Below are positions 38,882 to 51,600 of a stretch of DNA of 64,000 bases, in pieces. A program made the position numbers and the translations under genes. Within the stretch, counting starts at the first letter, position 1, and each line of letters starts with the position of its first letter. The DNA is from Amblyornis subalaris. Taxonomy: Eukaryota > Chordata > Aves > Passeriformes > Ptilonorhynchidae. The notes beneath the pieces are model-generated. The model was not told where the DNA came from. It saw nothing but the letters and a program-made list of their open reading frames with translations, and did not search any database. The stretch is from the NCBI GenBank assembly GCA_018881555.1, contig JACAXG010000124.1:1116001-1180000 (forward strand). Reading direction: 5' to 3'.

Positions 38882-39229
38882 TCTGAGATACAGTCATCTC
38901 CCCCTGAAAAGAAACAGCACTTTGATTTTCCATCTAGCAACAGAGATCTTCACACAAAAGCACCATCTTTCACATGGCAAATGAAAAACCTAGTGGAATT
39001 GCAGACAAAAATTGATGTGGAGAAGAAAAAACTAAAAAGAGAGACTGCCCTCCTGTTTCAAGCATTTCCTCCACTATTACAGAAAAAAGACTGGAATATG
39101 GCAAAATCCAAGATAACCTACAAGACAAAAGGTTTTNCCTCTGCCCCCTGTATTCTAGCTGCACTAGAAGTTCAAGCAGTGTTACAAACACATCACAAAC
39201 ACAAAGATGCAATAGAGATGGAGAACTGA
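38882..39229 (+). CDS. Terminal coding exon of an unrecognised protein
   Basis: An AG acceptor at 38880-38881 follows a pyrimidine-rich tract (CTCCTTGCAG...TTTCTTCTGAATTTTAG). From 38882 the frame stays open for 115 codons to TGA at 39227-39229. The in-frame TAG at 38879-38881 overlaps the acceptor, so the frame opens exactly where the exon would begin. The product is hydrophilic and rich in K, E and Q. Around residue 30 it has PSFTWQM; about residues 34-62 form a likely amphipathic or coiled-coil helix (VELQTKIDVEKKKLKRE); then FPPLLQKKDW, and the end reads KDAIEMEN. Residue 86 is unknown because of an N at 39137. There is no signal peptide or membrane segment. AATAAA follows at 39286. The exon would enter in phase 0, and earlier exons must lie to the left, but I could not place them. 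It might be a cytoskeletal or ciliary protein, but that is a guess. The alternative is a chance frame. Confidence 0.55.
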   Translation, partial: SEIQSSPPEKKQHFDFPSSNRDLHTKAPSFTWQMKNLVELQTKIDVEKKKLKRETALLFQAFPPLLQKKDWNMAKSKITYKTKGFXSAPCILAALEVQAVLQTHHKHKDAIEMEN

Positions 39230-39285
39230 AGAAGTTTGACACTTGAAAATATAAACGGCCTTTTTTATATACTTACTAACTCAAA

Positions 39286-39291
39286 AATAAA
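39286..39291 (+). terminator. Polyadenylation signal AATAAA
   Basis: Canonical hexamer 57 bases after the TGA of the proposed last exon. It is followed at once by a T-rich stretch (GAGTTTCTTTTTCCTTTTA) that suits a downstream U/GU element. The spacing of stop, signal and U-rich element is what a short avian 3' UTR would show. Confidence 0.55.
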
Positions 39292-39340
39292 GAGTTTCTT
39301 TTTCCTTTTATAAGATTTGTTTTTAAACTTTTAGGTTACA

Positions 39341-39379
39341 TTCATATCATATCAGTGGGTTTCATTGATATGATATGAA
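39341..39379. repeat. Perfect 14-bp inverted repeat with 11-base loop
   Basis: The left arm TTCATATCATATCA (39341-39354) and right arm TGATATGATATGAA (39366-39379) are exact reverse complements. Each arm also contains a CATAT/ATATG internal repeat. It begins 50 bases after the AATAAA of the proposed exon. It may be only an AT-rich palindrome. Confidence 0.9.
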
Positions 39380-40774
39380 GTACTTTTCTTGTGTTATCAC
39401 TCTTTAATTTCCTGTTTTCCTGGGGGTAGGGTATCTTCTGTTATATGTTGCAATAATCATTCATTTCTTTCAGGTATTCTATCAAATATTCATTCATTCC
39501 TATGGCTTTATCATGGTATTAATCATCTGACATCCTTTGCTTTGAATTAAAAGAGTACCCTAAAAAGTTTTCATTGGGTTTTCTTTCCTTTGTATTATGA
39601 AAATTTATTTTAATAAATTCCAGTTTGAGTCAAGTAACAGCATTTTGTCTCATTATTTTTATTTCTAGATATTATTAATGATAATAATTAATGTGATGAG
39701 TAATTAATGCAGATAACCATAACAGTGATTTTTGAGCTAGACAAGACATCTAATGCAACATACAACTGATATTAAACACGTGGTTGGATATCTCCTTTAG
39801 ACTTTCTACTGAACACTTATGTCTTAAAGAGCACTTTTATACAACTAATACCTTAAATAAATCAATGATGTAGAACCAATTACAAAAAGAAATAAAAGAT
39901 GAGCACAATCATTTTTGCCCAACTAGATTTTGGGTTGAGGTCTTTTACTTCTAGCTTTGTGTTTCATCCTTCCTAGGAAAAGAAAATTTCAGGCTTTTAA
40001 TCAGCCAGAAATGCATTCCTTTCATTGTATACAGCACAATCCTTTGTCTTTCTGTCAAAGTGNAGCACCAAATTTTCCTCACTTGACAAATGTTTTCCTT
40101 TAAGGGAAAAGGAAGGACTAAGACATATATATGGATCTCTTTTCTATGTGGCATCAAAGTTTTTTGTGGATACTTTCTTATGATTTATTTTCAAAACAGA
40201 TAAGACATGAGAGTTTGATTCAGAGATTTGTAGGTTTGGTTTTTTTTTAATACAATGTAGCAAAGCCAGTAAGTTTTGCTATAACATATATGGTGGTTAT
40301 GGTCTGCAATATACTCCAGCAACCTACAGCAGTGATAATCTGGGGTGGTTTGCCTTTTGTATCAGTGTAATTCTCTTTTGGTGAAGATGAAGTGAGAGAA
40401 TCGGAAAGACTAAACAAATATGCTCAACCTCCTGACAGCTTTCCATGGATGCTGACATTCTCCATCTCTTTCTTTAAATCATGCTTACTATTTGCAGTAT
40501 GACTTTCTATGTACTATGAGAACAAAACAAATGCAGTTTATTATTTCACATTATATATTTTTTTAAACAGATACATCAGCAAAGCTAGAAAGGAGACAGA
40601 GTTCTCATACACTCAGTANTCTAAGGTAGCTGGGCTGTCTGACAAAAACGTTTGGGTATTTACAGGAATAGGGTTTAGTACCCTTCATGACCTTATCATA
40701 TTCCATCTTCTGAATTTCCACCTGTGCCTAAATATGCAGAAACACTTGGACTATTGATATTTTGATCTGTACAT

Positions 40775-41130
40775 CAAAGAGCAGCAGGAGTACGGGTGCT
40801 CCAACAGTGAGGATAAGCCAGGAGCCAAGGAGCACCATGGCAGAGACAGAGCCCTCATGAACAAGGTCACAGTCCCACTGTATCCAAACAGGCTGAAATT
40901 AACTATCTATCCTGGGAGTTCAGCCAAAAACAGGACTGGAGACAAAGCAACCTACAATGTAGTCTACGGCTCATTCGGGAAAATCAGTCAGCAAGCTGAG
41001 TCAGCTCTAACATAGCTCAGACAAGATCTCCATGCCCAGGAAATAAATGGAACTCCTACAGGATGTGTAGGTGGATACTTCAGTTGAAGCTGGTCAAGAT
41101 GGTTAAGATTTAGTAGCATACTCAAGACCC
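40775..41130. repeat. Possible ancient interspersed repeat, unclassified
   Basis: This block is less AT-rich than its flanks, has no sustained frame, and contains segments such as GCTCAGACAAGATCTC and CAAAAACAGGACTGGAGAC that read like old avian dispersed repeat sequence. The call rests on impression only. No termini, inverted repeats or duplications were found. Confidence 0.25.
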
Positions 41131-42004
41131 TGACAAAATGCCACTGTCACACTGGCAATATCATTGCCCAACATTTCAAGAGGCCTAAGTTCCATTTCCA
41201 TACGTTAATTTATATGATAGCAGTAACTCTGATACAGATTTTAAGTTGAAAAAAAGTGTCTTCACTTTTTTATGTGGTGGTTATGGGGGCAGCAATAATA
41301 TGAAAAAAACTTGGGAAGAACCCTTCTTTGGTGAGAATTTTATTTCTATGGAAGCAGATATCTAAAACTGTGTCCATAAAGAGAGCCTTAGGGATTTTTC
41401 CAGTTCAAATGCAGTTCCTCCAGTGAAGAGATCAGCCCAGCAATATAGACTGTGTAACATCTCACAAGGTTAATGCCTGTGGCATCAAAAGTCTGTGAGA
41501 ACTAAGCTGGTCTAGTACAGGATTCTATCTTCCATTCAGTCTGAGAACTTGAACAGTATATGAGCACAGTAAATATGAAAAGATAAATGCACAGCTGCCA
41601 ATGTGTTGCTTTGCTGACCAGAATTACTGCTTCTTGCATCTTGTAATTTTACATATAGATTTGTTTTTATTTATATGTGCTTAGACAACCTTAAGCATCC
41701 ATCAGAAACAGGATTTCTCTTCTGAGACCCAGGGAACTGATGGGATAAACACAAGTCTAGGTGTTTATTACAAGTGGTTAGCTTTCTGTTTTGAGCCTGA
41801 GCAGCAGTTATGTTTTGCCATTTAGTCAATTTTATTAATTTATGATTCATTTGCAGATTTCTGAAAAAAAAATACTGCTAGAAGTTTCACTGAAGGTTTT
41901 CGTTGTTTCATTTTTGCTATTTTCCTTTGTGTAATAAACATTTGTTGTCAAATAGAAGAAAGCAATAATAGATTTGAAAACAAGATCTCTGGAAAAACTC
42001 AAGG

Positions 42005-42222
42005 CTAATCAATTACAGGACCTGGTAAGTTTTCAGGAGGTCTCAGCTCAATTGAAGTTGCTGTCAGAGTGGCAGCTGACATAAAAATAAGGTATTCTGT
42101 CATCTGATCATCTTGCCTTGGGCTCAGAAGGTTACCAACTGTTAAAAGCTTTCTATGAAGAGGGGGATATTTTCCATCTGCTTTCCTCATAAAGATTAGT
42201 GACAATCCTTCTCTAGATGAAA
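42005..42222 (-). CDS. Weak candidate coding exon, unrecognised
   Basis: On the minus strand a plausible acceptor (GGTTGTTTCATCTAG, 42222-42236) precedes an open frame containing RKADGKYPPLHRKLL, SPRQDDQMTEYL and IELRPPENLPGPVID before TAG. Codon usage is not obviously random, and a GTAAC donor-like site lies inside the frame. There is no nearby AATAAA and I recognise no family. The frame is short enough to be chance. Confidence 0.15.
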
Positions 42223-45200
42223 CAACCATATCAAAATATATTTGCAATTATTTCAATAGCAGAGATTTTGTAGCCCTCTTTACCTTTCCTCACACCTACT
42301 AAGGAGACAGGTAAGAACTCAAGTACTGGATTTAAAGACTGCCTTCAGACTATTTCAGGTNTTGACTAATATTCATCCACGTGAAAGATTCTGTTCAGTT
42401 CTCTTTCAATTAAAAACACACAGTGTTCTGCTCTGCTAGTTCCCAGGTTCCAGCTACTTTCTTTCCTGGCTTAACACCAGCAACACCTCTTGCTGATTAA
42501 GGAAATAGATGTTCATATTAAACATTTGGGACAAACATTAGGATCCCCTGAGAGTCATATTGGAAGCTGAATGGAAGGCAGAACATTCTATTTCAAGTAA
42601 GAACATGTATTTATTTTCCTTCTGCCTCACAAACTCCAGCCTAATTATACTCAGGCATAAACACAGTACAAGCAAAAGGTGGAGATCCTTACTTTATATG
42701 AAAATTTTAGTAGGCAATATTCTCTAAGAAAAAATACCTCAAACAAAACTTAAAAGGCTTAATTTTCACTAGAATCAGACTAGAGGGAGAGAAGAAAACA
42801 ACAGAATAAGAGATTTTGCTGTCTGACAAAATGGACTTGTACCTGCAGAATAAAAATTGGCTGACTACTGTGCAGACAGCTCAGACATGCCAGTTTGGTC
42901 AGCGTGATGCACCCTATGCCACTCAGGAGAACAGCAGGGAACTCATGAATTTTCACTTCATCCCCAAAGTGCCCATTTTAGCTGGACTATTAAATCTATT
43001 TTAACCATAATCTCATCGTTAACTATCCACCCACTCGCTACCGCCTACGGGTTCTCATGTGAGATGCACATGGATGAAATGTAACATTGCACTTTGCAGG
43101 AAGAGNTGCTTCTGTCAGTTTTCATTTCCAACATACGGTATTTCTTAGAGTTGTTCTAAACGTGGTAGCAGAAAATGAATATATGGTGAGAGAATAATAA
43201 GGCTCTAAATATTCTATACATCTTTAAATCATATAGCAACACAAGGTTCTAACTCACACTTAGAGTACCATGTATTATTTAAACACTTCAAAAGTAGTCA
43301 CCTCAATGTACNTGTCCGTATTTCACATTCTTAAAGTATTGTTTATGCATTCTGAATTTGAATGTTGATTTCATGGAGCATATCTCTGGAGCAGTTTCTC
43401 CCTGAGCTCCTGGAATTAAGAGATTACAATGTCAGCGAGATCTTATGCTAGTTTTATTATGTTCTTGAAGAAGCAAAATCTAATTTCAGCTCCGTGTATA
43501 TATTTGCCTGACTGGAAGAGACCAGAACACTGAAAATGACACCCCTGTATATACAAATTTACATTAAAGATGCTAAAGAGAGTATCCAAATCACAAATGG
43601 AGATCACCTCTCCCTCCATCAAACTCACTAGTTTCCATTCCTCTGTACAACTTGCTCTTTTTTCCCCCTCCATTTTCCCATTCTCCATTTCATTTTTCCT
43701 TCCCCAACTTTTATACCTTTCTGACCCAGCTTTTGCCACCCCAGACTTCCAAAGCCACAGCCTACTCCTTTCTCTCTAACTGAAACTCATTTGAGGCGTT
43801 TGATTTTCCTGTTGCCTCAGTTACCAGCATAGGAGAACCAGACTTCTCCTTCCAGCTGCACTCCTGGCTGGCCCCTCGGTGGTAGCAGAGCATTGTCTTG
43901 TCTGCAGTGGGAGCTGCAAGAGAACTAAGAGCAATCACTCTCTGCCAGTAATAGAATACCTCAAAGCTTGTGCCTTCTAGGAAAAGCACATAGAATTTTT
44001 TGGCTTCGACACATTTGAGTAGATTCCATACAAGTCAAAAGGCTCTTATTCACAGAAACCATTTCACCTTCAAGTTTGAAGTTCTCACTTCAAATCCATG
44101 GATGCTAAAATTATAATGCATAGGACAATAGGAAATAATCTAGTAATAATAAAATATATTTTGCATATAAAATATGAAATAATAAAGACAGCGTCAGATT
44201 TTTTTTCCTTACTATTGCAAAATAAGATATTTGCAACCTGGCCCTCAAAGATGAGCCATGTGGGGTTACATTTTTATAAAATAGTTAAGCTCTAGGGCAG
44301 GTNCATGACATAGAAGCCATCAACCCTAATGTTTAGCATTTGGCAAAGTTACAAGAGACAAAACCCCCACAATGCTTTAGCAAGAAATTAATGTTAATGG
44401 AGAATCACAGAGCCCACCCTTCCAGTAACACAGAGGCAGCTTTTATTCCTTGTAATCATTCCTAATTTACTTTAAAGGTTTGGGAAATAATTACGCATGA
44501 ATTGCTGTCATCTTGGCTGCTGCTCATCAGTAAGTGTCAAAAGATNGCAGAGTTTATATTTGTAACTGTGATTTCACCTATCATAGTGAGAAGCTACTAG
44601 CCATATGAGGGCCCTCATTGTCATGAGCTGTATATAAAAAATTATCCTTAAACTTATTAAAATAGTTAATGAATAATTTAGTATGAAATTATTTTTTTTA
44701 TAATTATATTACATTGTATTTTTCTGAAGATATTATTTGAAGCATAAGATGGAAGCAGTGTACTGAATTAAGAATTGGACAAAATAAAAATACAGCCCAC
44801 CTGCAAAGCATCATCTCTATTTGATTTTAAACTTATTGATACATTATGTGAGCAATAACATTTTAAAAGCGCTGACTTTTTTAAAGTAAAATTTACATAT
44901 ATGATATGCCAGATAATTATGTAATTATGTCACAAATTATTTGTAACCATCATACAAGAAACCTCGAGATGTGATTTAACAAAAGGGAGAGAGAATTTCA
45001 AGCTTGCAATCCTTTCCCTTACTCTCCTCCCACCATATCTTTGGGGAGGAACGTGAAGAGAGGATGAAGAAACAGCAAGAAAACAGAGTTGTAAAACTGA
45101 GTTTGGAAGTATAAAGGAACACAATAAGAAACAGAAGATGGGAAAATCTAAGAAATTGTTTATTAGGAGATAAATAAATTAATTACTTTGAACATGAGAA

Positions 45201-46349
45201 TTAATGTTACAAAACTGATAGACTGGAGAAAGTGAAATGGCAAAGGGATGGAAAGCAGTATGTACTCTGAAGGACTGTTGAGTGATGGAGAGAGACAGAG
45301 GACTAAAACAGATATTAAATGGGAAACACATAATTCCCCTCACACTGTTTGTTCATACTAAATGAAAATTGTATTTCAAAAAACATGTTGGCAATTACTT
45401 TGAAAATGTACACATAATATATCCTCAGAACATTCTTGTACATGCCTATAAATTTACTAGATTAACACCTGTACTTTAGGTACATGGTTTTAAGCTCTCT
45501 CTAGATGAGATAGTAACCATCACTGCACATGTCTGAAATCTCAAACTACGCTTGCCCTTATCATTGTCATTAAGTGAACGTAAAATAAGTAAGAGGTGAG
45601 GGCATTTCACAGAAATGGTTTGTCCATACTCTGTTTTATACTGTGCATAAAACCAGTGGCCTGAATTCTGAGGAGTTAGAGGATTTTCCTTATGAAGATT
45701 AAATAGATAGGAATTTTCTTTTATAATCCATTGTAGGAGAAATACCTAGAATAAAGCAAGGAGCAGAAAAAAAGGGTTCTAAACATCAAAATGGGTCATT
45801 AACATATTCAGAATCTCCTTTTTGTGACAAATATTTCAAACTGAAAATGGTATGTTGCATGTCACTGCCCTCTTTGTAAAAGAATTGATACAAAACAAAG
45901 AGCTGTGGTGACACATGGCCCAGAAATTAAACCAAACTAGATTTGGTAAGACCTACCAAATTTATTAACAACTGCTATAAGCAAGGTAGTATGGGGATAC
46001 ACCAAACAGTGTAATTTGAATTCCCATATTCAAGGGGAAGTATATTTGTTTCTGGNTGAAAAATATCTTACTGTTTAAACACTTTTAAAAGGACGGTTAA
46101 AACCTTGACCACTTTTGTTTCCATGAGTTAATTTCACATGGAATTAAATAAATAGATTATAATACATTGACNTGCATGGATTAACACTATCTCAGAAAGA
46201 AGTTATTTTGAATCATAATGGTTCACAAAGCAATTTTTTTCCTCTGCAATTACAGATCTTTGGATAATAGATTTTGTCTGTCTATATATATATATTGATC
46301 TTCTTTTCCATAATGTCTGGCATACCTACACTATTTTTGTTTACTCTCA

Positions 46350-46800
46350 CAGCCTGAAGTTTACACTCTTGCCTCCCAAGAGTTCAGCTGTCTATGCTCA
46401 GGGACAACAGCTCTCTCACGTGGCATTAATCCAAATTCACACTACTCTGAAGGAAGAGCTATTCAAGAAAGAACCTTAAAAGTCTTGCAGGGAGAGACCT
46501 GCCCCTGCTTCATTCAGAATCTTCGTCAGGCCATCCCACTGATCCTTGCTTCTGTGCCTTGCCTTTGTCTGCCCACATACCTTTGTGATCCAGAGCTGGC
46601 ACTACAGGCGTGATGAGAGAATGCTGGGCTGTGTTTGATCCTGGTCACCATCACTGGACCTGCAATGAAGAAATAAAGAAATCAGACAAAATGCATGAAC
46701 TCCCTACAGGTCAAATAAACAGTTATTGCGCATTTCTGAGTGCTATCTCTAGCACCATACCTGTAAACCTGAGCTGGAAGNTTCTCTGCATCCCTTTTCA
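46350..46800 (+). repeat. Possible degenerate LTR or old dispersed repeat
   Basis: This GC-elevated block has an AATAAA (in GAAGAAATAAAG, about 46670) followed by a second one (CAAATAAACAG, about 46714) and an LTR-like style of sequence. No TG...CA ends or flanking duplication could be fixed. It is offered as a possible old repeat; it may also be unique sequence. Confidence 0.22.
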
Positions 46801-47287
46801 TCTGATGGCCTGTTTCTTGCTCTGTCTTTGCTTGCTTGTTTCCTTTAAACAGAAGCTGCTACAAGGAATTGTCAATGGCCAATTCTCCATGCTTCTTTCC
46901 TGACAAATAGGCAGTGACACTCTTCCACCACAGCACCTCAGAACATGTTCAGGATGTCCTTCTAGGCCACTGGAGGGATTATACCCTGGTGAGGAGAGAC
47001 TGAGAGACACCTGGGAGACTAAGACTGAGCAAGAGAGAGAGACAGAGAGTCTGTGCAGTTATCTCAGCAACTAATCAAAACCCAAATTCATCCACAAATG
47101 ACTAGAGGGAATGAGACTACGGAATAAGAGGGAAAACTGAAATGTTCTATGCAATTGGGATATTTACCACAGCTGGAAATAATATCTGACAAAAGGCTTA
47201 AAGGACATAAGTTATCATTCCTGTTTGTTCTGACACTAGAGTCATAGGAATGCCAAACAATGTATTAGTCTTACATTATGTGTTGGA

Positions 47288-47303
47288 CCACACACACACA
47301 CAC
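47288..47303 (+). repeat. Short CA dinucleotide repeat
   Basis: About eight CA units in an otherwise mixed sequence. Confidence 0.9.
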
Positions 47304-48139
47304 AAAATAGACCTGAGATTTTTAAAGGTGGTATTACATTTTTTTTGGTAATTTCTTGCAGTAAAAACGGTGCCCTTTATTCCCTTTCCTTCTGTATCAG
47401 TGATTAATTATCANTGATGTGAAAGGCAATGTTTATTCAGGCAACTGAAGCTTTGCAGTGCTGGACTAACAGCAGGTTAGAACATGACAGGAAAAGTGGT
47501 GGCAATATTCTGATGAATACACAAACTCCACTCTTCAATTTGTAACACGGATTTGAAGTTAATTTTTTTAGAGTATTACTTTTTTAGAAGCTATGGACAA
47601 GATTAAATAACATAACAAAAGATAAACTAAGAATAGTAACACTATAAGATAAAGTAAAATCTCAAGGGTGAGAACTCATTAAATCCAAATTTATGGAGAT
47701 AAATTAATGTTGTTAAGTTGATATCTAACATTTTCCAAATGTTCCCAGTCCAATTGTTAACAACCTGCTGTACAAACAGTAATNTCAGTACACTGAGGAA
47801 GAAATAAAAAGCTACAACTAAAATTTAAAGAACATAATACAAATTTAACCACAAATATGCTTGCTTAACCTAAAATTGCCATTATCTCTTTATCTTTTTA
47901 TTTATTTTAAATCTGACCTTATGAACTAAAAACATTGAGTGGGAATAAAAGGTTCATCTTTTATGTAATTAAGGCTAAATTGTTACCTTCCTCAAGTAAT
48001 GTATACAAAAGAAACATGTCCTGTCGAGTTTCAAACAAGCAGATAAAGAAAAGAACTTCACTTTGCAGGCAGAGCTCTATTTCATGGAGCATCACTCCAT
48101 TTCTTTTGCCTTACCGTAGAAGCCAAACAGACATTCCCA

Positions 48140-48600
48140 GCTCTGTGACCATCCTGATGCACTGCATCTGCTGAGAAACAGCAGAGACACTGGTTCCACT
48201 TGCCCTGCAACAGGAAGAGTATCCACAGACTGGGGCTCCTGGGGCTCCAGTCCTGCAGGAATGGTAGATTGTACCAACGACCCCTCCAAGCCAGGGCAGT
48301 ATTTTCAGCAGTGTCTCTAAGTGCCCATGATAGGAGTGGGAAGAACAGGGCAGATATATATCTGGTACCACTTTTTGATTACCTCCCAGGCTCCAACCAG
48401 TACAAGGATTTCCTGAGCCAGATGTATCTTTTAAAGTATGTAACCAGCATTAGTGCTTATCTCCTCCAAAAACTTGTCCACTCTTCCCTTGAACCCTCGT
48501 GAGCTTTTAGCACCTTCAACCAACAAAGGATTAGCAAACACAAGTATCTCTACAAGCCCCTGTATGAAGAACTGAATGCATACTTCCCAGATCTACACCT
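48140..48600 (-). mobile_element. Old CR1-type LINE 3' fragment
   Basis: The recognisable core at 48460-48590 reads, as expected for CR1 in antisense, CTCCAAAAACTTGTCCACTC, then CCCTTGAACCCTCGTGAGC, then AGCACCTTCAAC and a TGTATGAAGAACTGAATGCA-like end. These correspond to the conserved stretch near the ORF2 end and start of the 3' untranslated region in older CR1 subfamilies. The left part (48140-48460) would be 3' untranslated sequence and is less certain. It is more diverged than the copies at 25.5 and 31.5 kb, so probably an earlier insertion. The short frames crossing it are not genes. Confidence 0.6.
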
Positions 48601-48619
48601 CTTCCCCAAGGAAAAGGTT

Positions 48620-51600
48620 TTCAAGGCAAGAAAACTGAAAATTGAACTTGCTTAAATAAACAGCTTAATGCTCAGGAAAGAGAACAAGAANTTTATTTTG
48701 AATTCTGGTTTATTTGAAGGAGGTTAGAAACAGGCCTTAAATATTTTATTCTCCAAATGTTGTACCCACCAAGGAAAAGAAAGTGTCCTCATACTTTTTT
48801 ATTATGATTGGTTCTGCTTAACAACTCTTAACTTCTTAGTCATAATGTTACCTAATAATAGAGGAAATAAAACTCTAAAACAATATTAGNACAGTGAGAT
48901 AAAAAGCAGGTCTTTTATTGAAAGCTTCAAGGTGCATAATATGGCTATATGCACACTTGGCATCAGATCTCTACTATTTTTGTAAGTTTAACAAATTAGT
49001 ATACTTAACAAAAATCATCCACTTAAAGGAACTGTTAGTTAAGTAATCTCCTCTTTTGGTTCTGCCCCCCACTGGAGCCCCCCCCTAGCTTCTAGACTGA
49101 CATTTATTATGTCTAGAAACATGGTAAAAAAATAAGACATCCTTGGTTCACTAAAGAGGCAAGACTAAGTAGGATTTCAGGAATGTGTTTGAAGGTTAGC
49201 TTATTGTTCTAAAATCTAAGAGAAAGGGTAGGAAAAGTACTAGAGTTAGTTAAGGAGCTATATAACTATATAATAGTAGTCTACAGAGCTACGAATATAT
49301 GAAAAATGTACAAAAAGCAAAAATCTTTTTGGCATCAATGGAGAAATGTAAACTGTCTCTTTTCAGAGTAATTCTCATTCAGGATTTTTGGTACTTTAGT
49401 ATTTTCTGCTCTTCTTTCACAATATTTATAATTACATATCTAATTTCCTTTCCCCCCACCCCCTTGTTTATGTATAAAAATGTGCTGTAAATTATGTGCC
49501 TTGTATCTATTTTCTAAAACATATTTTTACTACCATCATCTGTACAATGGAAAGCTTTGACTTTTTTTTTTCCCAAGAAAAAGTCTTTTTCCTTCCCAAG
49601 AAAGAAGCCTTATCTGGTGATTCACAGCTGATTTGACCATTTTATCTTTACCCAGAATACGTGTATCATCTCTTTACGGACCTATTTGCCATGCAAAGCA
49701 ATACACTATCTCATTCTCCCCCCCTTGCAGATGTTTCTGGAGCAAATTATATCCACTAATATTCTAATCATGTGAATTATCCCACTGAGTGTCTCATATG
49801 CCAATTGAGACACTGTTGTGATCATTAATTAAGATTTCAGCTCTTCCTGTTTATTTCCCTTCTCAAATTAGCGCAGAAACAATTAAAATATTTGGTGGGT
49901 TGACATTCTACTATTCTGCTTGTCCTTCTTATGACCTTCTTAAAATCATCCCTAAACTCAATAATTTTTGTCCTCTTCCCTGTCATTATTGTTTATACAT
50001 ATCTACAAATAGAATCTCTTTTGATCCCAGTTTAAACATTTTGTCATTAGTCAGTGACCAAGACTGTTTCTCAAAATGTTGTTCACAACAGCAGAACCAC
50101 ATTTGACGGGTTGATGTTAATGAAGAAATTACAACAGGTCACGGAGCTATTTCACTGTTCAAAATACTTATAATATCAAGTTACTTTCCAGTTTCCTCTT
50201 CTATCCATGCACATGCAAGTATAAAAACAGAAAATAGATTTCCTCTTGTATTTCATTACTCTCATCCATGAAGAGCTCAGTACAAAACTGTAAGTCAACT
50301 ATTGGTTCTGGAAGCTTTCCTGTATGAACATCACTTGATTCTTAGGAATTAGGAATTAAGAGTTAGGAACTTCCTGCATGTACTTACAACCCCATGAGCG
50401 GTTATCTCTCATTGAACACATCTTCTTGAACTAAATTTAACTTCACTATGTTACTGTGCATGTTATGAGTCCTCACATATGCACCTGACAACTTCAAGTG
50501 GCAAGTTGCTCTTACTGAAGCTAAGAACTTTTAGACACGTTCCTCTGTGAGAAAAGTGAAAAAAAACAACAGTAAGGGCAGCCTGAAAAGGCCAGGAGGT
50601 GAGAATAATTAAAACCAGCTGGAGCTGTCCCAGTTCAGCACTGCGTACGGGGCTACAGGGCCTTGCATTGTGTGATGGTGCCAGCACAGTTCCTGCCCCA
50701 ACCCCAGGCAGATTTTGTCTTGGTGACAAAGGCAACAATTTAAACCTGAGGCTCTGGTTAGAGCTTAAATTTCTACAGAAACACACCCAGAGAACTCAAG
50801 AAATGTGCACAGTACTCTTTGAGGTGACCAATAGCAATAAGTGCTGTGGAAAGAATTACCCTACATCAAGACTTGCTATTAGATTACTGCATTGTTTTGT
50901 AAGCACTGTCACAACAATGCTAAAATTAGGCTGCAATTTCAGTTATATTTTCAGTAAAAGTTATTTCTTTGCAAAAATCTCTATCCTGTATTTCTCCATG
51001 CATGGCTTCAAACATCAGACGTTAGGTGGGCAGTTAGATATTTTATGCCATTTGTTCCAAAGTGCAAAGCTTTCAACTGTTGTCTCCACCTACCAACCAA
51101 GTATATGAATTACTCAGTCCCAGTCTTTAGCAGTACTTCTGTGATTCTAAGGATTTTTAAACAGCATCATGAAAAGCAAGCATTTGAGAATTTGCCCTAA
51201 AAAGTACCATCATCTCACTCCAAGGTGAATTGAGTTGACTCAAGTTCGANCAATTGTTCATACATTTTGCCCTTTCTCTCATGTTTGTGTTACAGTGTCC
51301 ATGCCACATACTTCTGAAATTCGTGACAAGCTATTGTGGTTCTCAGGTTTATTAATAAATATGAAATAAAATCAAAGCACTCTGCTCTTCAGCAAATTCC
51401 AGAGCCACCTGATGGTTTCAGTGCCTTCAGTGCTCTCTGTGTTCAAAACGAAGAAAAGTACCCATAAGAATGTATTTACACAGCATTTGCTCTTAATGCT
51501 GTACCTGCTCACAGCAGAAACTTGTAAAGCAAAAAGAAAGTATTCTAAATGGCTTCCATCTCCTATCTTACAGCAAGTTGTACAGTAAAATAGTATGTTA

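Larger units (their letters stand above)
39380..48091. other. AT-rich non-coding DNA with two possible degenerate repeats
   Basis: No gene is supported. Two less AT-rich blocks, 40775-41130 and about 46350-46800, look like old interspersed repeats but could not be classified. A weak minus-strand exon candidate lies at 42005-42222. A short CA repeat lies at 47288-47303 and a TA repeat at 46283-46296. Confidence 0.5.

Noticed and set aside
48092..48502. Three frames over the 48 kb block
   Set aside because: The block is better explained as an old CR1 3' fragment.
50599..51108. Longest open frame in the window (169 codons, +)
   Set aside because: No recognisable domain, mixed composition and an overlapping long frame on the other strand in its first part. 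No acceptor, donor or AATAAA context was found. Best read as chance.
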